DNA of 64,000 bases, from NCBI GenBank assembly GCA_000799755.1, contig JUHI01000020.1, positions 62,001 through 126,000 of the forward strand. The letters are read 5' to 3'. The position numbers and the translations under genes were made by a program. The stretch's first letter is position 1, and each line of letters begins with the position of its first letter. This document shows positions 59,403 through 64,000 of this stretch, one piece after another. Origin of the DNA: Martinezella tropici. Its GTDB lineage: Bacteria; Pseudomonadota; Alphaproteobacteria; Rhizobiales; Rhizobiaceae. The notes beneath the pieces are model-generated. The model made no database searches, was not told where the DNA came from, and worked only from the letters and a program-made list of their open reading frames with translations.

Positions 59403-60790
59403 CGCCGTTTTCGCTGCGAGGACGGTTGCTGCTGGGGTCTGCGGTAGCGATCATCGTCGCAACCTTTCTTGCGGGCGTCGGCATCAATGCCATTTCCGGA
59501 CTGGCGGTCAGGGCTCTTGCCCTCTCCGAGATAGACGAGGAGCTGCGCGTGCTGCTCGCCGCGGTCGATATCAACTCGTCCAACCAGCTCTTTCTCGATG
59601 ATACGCCAAGCGATTCCCGTTTCGGTATCCCGAATGGTGGATTTTATTGGCAGATTGGCCGCAACGGCAATGTAGAGTTGCGTTCGCAATCGCTCTGGGA
59701 GCAAAATCTGCCCTGGCTTCGCGCTCGTCCGCGCGATGCCGGCCGGGCGACGGATATGAAGGGGCCAAACGGCGGCCATCTTCTTGCCGTCGAACGCTCC
59801 ATTTCCATTCCCTCGGCCACGGGCGATCAGATCGTCGATATCTTGATGGCGCTCGACAATCGCGAGCTCGCACCGGCGCGCTGGCGCTTCTTCTATGCCA
59901 TGGCGCCGTCGCTCGGCGTGCTTTCGGCTGCCTTGATCGTGGCGGTGGTCGCCTTCCTTAGATACGGGCTGCGGCCGTTGAACGACCTGCGCGCGGCTTT
60001 GATGGCGGTGCAGGAGCGATCGGCACGCAAGATCACCGGTCAGTTTCCGCGGGAGGTCCAGCCGCTTGTGGACGATCTGAACGGCCTGCTTGCGTCGCGT
60101 GAGACGCAGTTGACGCAGGCGCGCGCGCGCGCCGGCGATCTCGCGCATGGCCTAAAGACGCCGCTCGCAGCCCTTGAGGCGACCGCGCGCATATTGTCGG
60201 AAGAGGGCATGTCGGAGCGGGCCGCGGCGATCCAGACGGAGGTCAGCCGGATGGAAGCGCAGATCAAGCGAACGCTGGCGCAGACCCGCGCGAGCCTGGC
60301 GGCCGCCCATACGGTCGGTGTCATGGACGCAAGCGCCGATCTGCAGAAGATCATCTCGGTCATGCGGCGCTTGTCGAGCGAGCGCAAGATCGATTTCGAA
60401 CTCGTCGCGCCGCCCGAGATGTGGCTGGCGATCGACGAGGCTGATTTTGCCGACATCACCGGCAACCTGATCGACAATGCCAGGAAATGGACCGCCGGCA
60501 AGGTCAAGGTTCGCCTGTCGCAGCTCGCCGAGCAAGAGGGCGTGGAGTTGCGCATCGATGACGATGGTCCCGGCCTGCCCGAGGATGCGGAGATGGCCTT
60601 CATCCGTCGCGGCCGGCGGCTGGACGAAAGCATCGCCGGGACTGGATTCGGTCTGGCGATCGCCAAGGATCTGGTCGAAGCCTATGACGGCAAGCTGACG
60701 CTTGCCCGCTCGAGCCTCGGCGGACTGTGTGTCACCGTCAACCTGCCGGCGCGGCTGGTGAAGGACAAGCAGGCGGCGCTGGAAAGCTAG
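59399..60790 (+). CDS. Sensor histidine kinase
   Basis: The product is 463 aa. TM1 (about 11-33) and TM2 (163-187) flank a 130-residue periplasmic sensor. A HAMP-like linker precedes the dimerisation helix with the phosphoacceptor His250 in DLAHGLKTPLAAL. The ATPase domain has the N-box NLIDNARKW, G1 DDDGPGLP and G2 GTGFGLAIA. FeuQ/PhoQ-like. Given its divergent position next to the poly-amino-acid synthetase gene, it may control envelope or polymer production. Confidence 0.95.
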   Translation: MTPFSLRGRLLLGSAVAIIVATFLAGVGINAISGLAVRALALSEIDEELRVLLAAVDINSSNQLFLDDTPSDSRFGIPNGGFYWQIGRNGNVELRSQSLWEQNLPWLRARPRDAGRATDMKGPNGGHLLAVERSISIPSATGDQIVDILMALDNRELAPARWRFFYAMAPSLGVLSAALIVAVVAFLRYGLRPLNDLRAALMAVQERSARKITGQFPREVQPLVDDLNGLLASRETQLTQARARAGDLAHGLKTPLAALEATARILSEEGMSERAAAIQTEVSRMEAQIKRTLAQTRASLAAAHTVGVMDASADLQKIISVMRRLSSERKIDFELVAPPEMWLAIDEADFADITGNLIDNARKWTAGKVKVRLSQLAEQEGVELRIDDDGPGLPEDAEMAFIRRGRRLDESIAGTGFGLAIAKDLVEAYDGKLTLARSSLGGLCVTVNLPARLVKDKQAALES

Positions 60791-60876
60791 TCGAGCGCTT
60801 TTCCGGTGGGAGAGACAGCCCATCGCCTCATTCGGCCAGAACACAACTCCAGGAACCATGCGCAGAGTGTGCTTCG

Positions 60877-60914
60877 CCGCCCGCCTCTTCTGCTTGCGCA
60901 ATTTCGGCGGGCGG
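60877..60914 (+). terminator. Hairpin after the histidine kinase gene
   Basis: CCGCCCGCC (60877-60885) pairs with GGCGGGCGG (60906-60914), 9 bp with a 20-nt loop, followed by a T-rich run GTCTTTCTC. It lies 86 bp after the kinase stop, between convergent genes. Confidence 0.5.
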
Positions 60915-60936
60915 GTCTTTCTCGATCTTTTCCGCC

Positions 60937-63024
60937 TTAGGCGGCACGACGCGTGCGTGGCGCTTGGATCGCCGGCTCGGCAATGCGAAACTGTGCGAGC
61001 AGCTCATTCAATGTCGCAGCTTCCGATGCGAGGCCATGACTTGCCGCCGTCTGTTCCTCGACCATGGCGGCGTTCTGTTGCGTGCCCTGATCCATCGTGT
61101 TGACGGCGGTGTTGATTTCCTGCAGGCCGGTCGATTGTTCACGCGAGGCCCGCACGATCGCTTCGATGTTGCTGTTGATCTCCTGGACGTCGCGGACGAT
61201 CACCTCAAGCGCTTCGCCCGTCTGGTTGACGAGGGTGACGCCGCTCTTGACCTGCTCGCCAGACGCGGTGATCAGCGATTTGATCTCCTTGGCCGCCTGC
61301 GCCGAACGCTGGGCGAGCTCGCGGACTTCCTGGGCGACCACGGCAAAGCCCTTACCGGCTTCGCCGGCGCGAGCCGCCTCGACGCCGGCATTGAGCGCCA
61401 GCAGGTTGGTCTGGAAGGCAATGTCGTCGATGACACCGATGATGTTGGAGATTTCGCCAGAAGATTTTTCGATCATGTTCATCGCGCCGACGGCCTTTTC
61501 GACGATCTCGCCGGATTTTTCCGCGCCGCTTCGAGCCCGGGTGACGAGCTGCCCGACTTCCTCGGCCCGGCGGACACTGTCCTTGACCGTGGTGGTGATT
61601 TCTTCCAGGGCTGCTGCGGTCTCTTCGACCGAGGCAGCCTGTTGCTCGGTGCGTCGCGCGAGGTTGTCGGCGGCAGCGCGGATTTCTCCCGCGCCGGTGT
61701 CGATTGCCCTGGCATTTCGTCCAACTGTCGTCATGGCGTCATTCAGCCTTGCGACGGACGTATTGAAGTCGTTGCGCAGACGATCGAGATCGCCAACAAA
61801 GGGGGCGGTGATGCGGTGAACCAGATCACCGTTTGCAAGACGGCCCAGGCCATCTGCGAGCGCGTGCACGGCGGAAGCGATCTGTTCTTCCTCGCTGGCC
61901 TTGAGGGTTTCGCGCTCACGCCGTTCCTGTTCGCTGAGCAGGCGCGTGTCTTCGGCCTCCTTCGCAAGCCGGCCGCGCTGGATCATATTATCTCGGAAGA
62001 CGGCAACGGCCGCAGCCATGCGACCGAGCTCGTCCTTGCGGTCGGTTCCGGGGATCTCGGCCGAGACATCACCGCCGGCAAGCCTGCCCATGACGCTCGT
62101 CATCTGCAGGACCGGCCGGAGTACCAGCCTCGACAGCAGCGCTGCCAGCACGACGATCAGCGCGATGACTCCGACGAGGGTCGCAATCGCTGCAGCGATG
62201 CGGAATTTCACGATCCCGGCGAATGCCATGTCGCGGTCTATCTCTACGCCCAGATACCAATCCGTACGGGGCAGACCCTCAATGGGCAGGAAACTGACGA
62301 GAACGGGCTTGCCGTTGAAAGTCGTCTCGGAAATGGCCGAGCCGATGACGGGTGTCGCTTGCGGGAAGACGTCGGCGAGCTTCTTGGTGACCAGCTGCTG
62401 ATCTTGATGGACCAAAATGGTCCCGTCGTTCTTCACCAGGAATGCCGAACCCTTGCCGCCCATCGTGACCGATTTGATCATGGAAATGAGCGAGCCGAGC
62501 GAGAAATCGCTTGCCGCGACGCCGAACAGCTTGCCGTCGCGCTTGACCGGCATGGCGGCGCTGATGACGACGTTGCCCGTCGAGGCGTCGTTGTAGGGAT
62601 CGGTCAGGACCAGCTTGTCGGCCTTTACGGCATCCTTGTACCAGGGCCGCTTGCGCGGATCGTAGTCCGCCGGAAGCGGCTGGTTGGGAACGCTGGTAAA
62701 GACGCCCTGCTCATCGCCGACATAGGTGGACATGAACTCACGCAGCAGCACGGGATTGTCGAAAGCGCTGCTGATGGCCGCCGGATTTCCGACCTTGGCG
62801 GCGGCATTTGCGGCAAGCTCCGTCAGCATGACGCGGGCGCCCAGCCAGTTCGAAATGCTCTGGGAGGCCTGAAGGCCTGAGGATTCGATCTCTCCTTTGA
62901 TCGCGTCTCGGGCCAAGCCGCGCTGAAGGCTGTCAATATAAACTGAAAAACCACAGAGGGCGGCGATGACGACCAGGGACGCCACCACCAAGATTTTCGT
63001 CATCAAATTGAAACGGGTCTGCAC
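60937..63024 (-). CDS. Methyl-accepting chemotaxis protein with amino-acid-type dCache sensor
   Basis: The product is 695 aa from a GTG at 63024 behind AAGGA; an upstream in-frame start would add 22 unlikely residues. TM1 about 11-30, dCache sensor about 32-275, TM2 276-300, HAMP about 300-355, then a second HAMP-like segment and the signalling hairpin (DDIAFQTNLLALNAGVEAAR). The sensor shows Tyr121, Arg126, Trp128, Tyr129, Tyr144 and Asp173, which match the residues and spacing of the universal amino-acid-binding dCache motif known from PctA-type receptors. No C-terminal CheR-tether pentapeptide is present. Monocistronic. Confidence 0.95.
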   Translation of the reverse strand: MQTRFNLMTKILVVASLVVIAALCGFSVYIDSLQRGLARDAIKGEIESSGLQASQSISNWLGARVMLTELAANAAAKVGNPAAISSAFDNPVLLREFMSTYVGDEQGVFTSVPNQPLPADYDPRKRPWYKDAVKADKLVLTDPYNDASTGNVVISAAMPVKRDGKLFGVAASDFSLGSLISMIKSVTMGGKGSAFLVKNDGTILVHQDQQLVTKKLADVFPQATPVIGSAISETTFNGKPVLVSFLPIEGLPRTDWYLGVEIDRDMAFAGIVKFRIAAAIATLVGVIALIVVLAALLSRLVLRPVLQMTSVMGRLAGGDVSAEIPGTDRKDELGRMAAAVAVFRDNMIQRGRLAKEAEDTRLLSEQERRERETLKASEEEQIASAVHALADGLGRLANGDLVHRITAPFVGDLDRLRNDFNTSVARLNDAMTTVGRNARAIDTGAGEIRAAADNLARRTEQQAASVEETAAALEEITTTVKDSVRRAEEVGQLVTRARSGAEKSGEIVEKAVGAMNMIEKSSGEISNIIGVIDDIAFQTNLLALNAGVEAARAGEAGKGFAVVAQEVRELAQRSAQAAKEIKSLITASGEQVKSGVTLVNQTGEALEVIVRDVQEINSNIEAIVRASREQSTGLQEINTAVNTMDQGTQQNAAMVEEQTAASHGLASEAATLNELLAQFRIAEPAIQAPRTRRAA

Positions 63025-63281
63025 GGGATCGGTCCTTGAAAGTGATCCAACGTGTCGATGGTTGAAAAGCCGACGCGCCGGATGGGACAAACGTCATGGT
63101 CATTCCAGCAAATGCCGTCATGGCGCCGCGCATGTCTTAATGAGACATGCGCTCAGATATGATCGAGAAGCGTTAAGTTGCCTTTAATCATGATCCGTCA
63201 CGACCCATGGCGATGAGGTTTTGCAAGGGATCGGGCAACTGGGATGCGTGTCACCGGTCGTACGCACGATAGCATTAAGTC

Positions 63282-63962
63282 TCAACTTGCAATCGCCTTC
63301 ACGTATCTCTCCATCGAGCGTTCCACCACGCGGTTGCCATCGGTCTCGATCGTGCGGCCGGGAAACGCGCCGTAGATCGCGTCGAACCGATGGGGCCGAA
63401 CCGCGTCCGATATTGCTTTCACGGCCCTGGCGTCGAGGGGGATGAGGTTGGGATAGCTGCGCATGAAGCTGACGAACTTGCGATCCATCGTCACCTGCAT
63501 GGTATCGCCGACGAAGAGGGCGCCGCGGCCATCTTCGAGCCAGGGACAATGAAGCACGGAACTGCCTTCAAAATGACCGCCGCATCGGATCATGGTTGCC
63601 TCGCCGATCGACAGCGTCTCACCCGCCCACAGGCGCAAGGAATCGCCGGGTCTCTGTACCCATTCGGCATCGTCGGCATGGATATGGATCGGTACGTCGC
63701 CGCAGGTCGCGCTCCATTCGAGCATCGATGAGTAGAAATGGGGATGCGAAATGGCGATCGCACTTAAGCCGCCCATTGCGGCAATTCGGGCCTGGCTTGC
63801 CTCGTCGATAAGGCTGAGGCAGTCCCAGAGGATGTTGCCATCTGGCCCTTCGATCAGAAGGGCGCGTTGGCCGATGCCGAAGTAGGGTGAAATCTGCAGG
63901 CTATGGACACCCTTTGCCTCCTCATTCCAGACGACGGCATGCGTTTTGCCGAGAATTGCCAT
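63282..63962 (-). CDS. MBL-fold hydrolase-like protein with altered metal site
   Basis: The product is 226 aa from ATG 63962. It has a metallo-beta-lactamase layout: ALLIEGPDGNILWDC, then the metal motif region ISHPHFYSSM, then GGHFEGSSVLHCP and the bridging-Asp strand LFVGDTMQV. In active enzymes the first motif is His-x-His-x-Asp-His; here His73 and His75 remain but the Asp and third His are Tyr77 and Ser78. One zinc may still bind, but dinuclear catalysis is doubtful. It is close to the window end and no operon partner can be seen. Confidence 0.8.
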   Translation of the reverse strand: MAILGKTHAVVWNEEAKGVHSLQISPYFGIGQRALLIEGPDGNILWDCLSLIDEASQARIAAMGGLSAIAISHPHFYSSMLEWSATCGDVPIHIHADDAEWVQRPGDSLRLWAGETLSIGEATMIRCGGHFEGSSVLHCPWLEDGRGALFVGDTMQVTMDRKFVSFMRSYPNLIPLDARAVKAISDAVRPHRFDAIYGAFPGRTIETDGNRVVERSMERYVKAIAS

Positions 63963-64000
63963 TTCGGTCCATTCCTGTCCTGATCGGGGCACGAATTGAC

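Noticed and set aside
60727..62880. 717-codon plus-strand frame opposite the chemoreceptor
   Set aside because: Antisense to a conserved chemoreceptor, and a similar shadow occurs opposite the first chemoreceptor.

Overview
The window looks like chromosomal or large-replicon DNA of a Rhizobiaceae member, most likely Rhizobium. The basis is high-GC coding sequence throughout, rhizobial-style operon partners (puuD/guaD/xdhABC, gcl-hyi-glxR-glycerate kinase, a FeuP/FeuQ-like two-component pair, two alphaproteobacterial chemoreceptors) and close packing with frequent ATGA/GTGA overlaps. This assignment is made by eye, not by database search. I see no rRNA, tRNA, CRISPR array, insertion sequence or prophage.

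Layout: 0-11.8 kb is a minus-strand envelope cluster in which a giant secreted protein with an N-terminal LprI-type domain is followed by a bacterial alpha-2-macroglobulin and then penicillin-binding protein 1C, cut by the window edge. 12-21.8 kb holds a DUF3422 membrane protein, a chemoreceptor with a CheR-tether-like tail, a GNAT-like protein, an MFS transporter, and a GGDEF-EAL protein preceded by a small exported molybdopterin-oxidoreductase-like protein. 22.4-28.2 kb is the glyoxylate-to-glycerate operon gcl-hyi-glxR-glycerate kinase with a divergent IclR regulator and IclR-box-like sites between them. 28.2-38.8 kb is purine catabolism: guaD, puuD, a LysR regulator, an inserted Phd/VapC toxin-antitoxin pair with a perfect 22-bp palindrome, xdhC, xdhB, xdhA, uraH and allA. 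With the glyoxylate operon, these genes carry guanine or xanthine nitrogen and carbon towards 2-phosphoglycerate, but the steps between OHCU and ureidoglycolate are not encoded here.

38.8-54 kb is a patchwork: an SDR remnant, an SDR/AraC divergent pair, an NCS2 purine permease, an alpha/beta hydrolase divergent from a winged-helix/TPR regulator, an NMT1-type ABC transporter operon, an isoprenylcysteine-methyltransferase-like membrane protein, a BASS-family transporter, and a homodimeric E1-type ThDP enzyme divergent from an Lrp regulator, resembling the mdeB/mdeR arrangement.

53.5-60.8 kb is the most unusual part. A single-module, membrane-embedded NRPS of the Pls/PosA (poly-amino-acid synthetase) type overlaps or abuts its own phosphopantetheinyl transferase. 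It is transcribed divergently from a small exported PepSY-like protein plus response regulator plus histidine kinase. The hand-read adenylation pocket has two acidic residues and suggests a cationic amino acid. The window ends with a second chemoreceptor, whose dCache sensor carries the amino-acid-binding motif, and an MBL-fold protein with a degenerate metal site.
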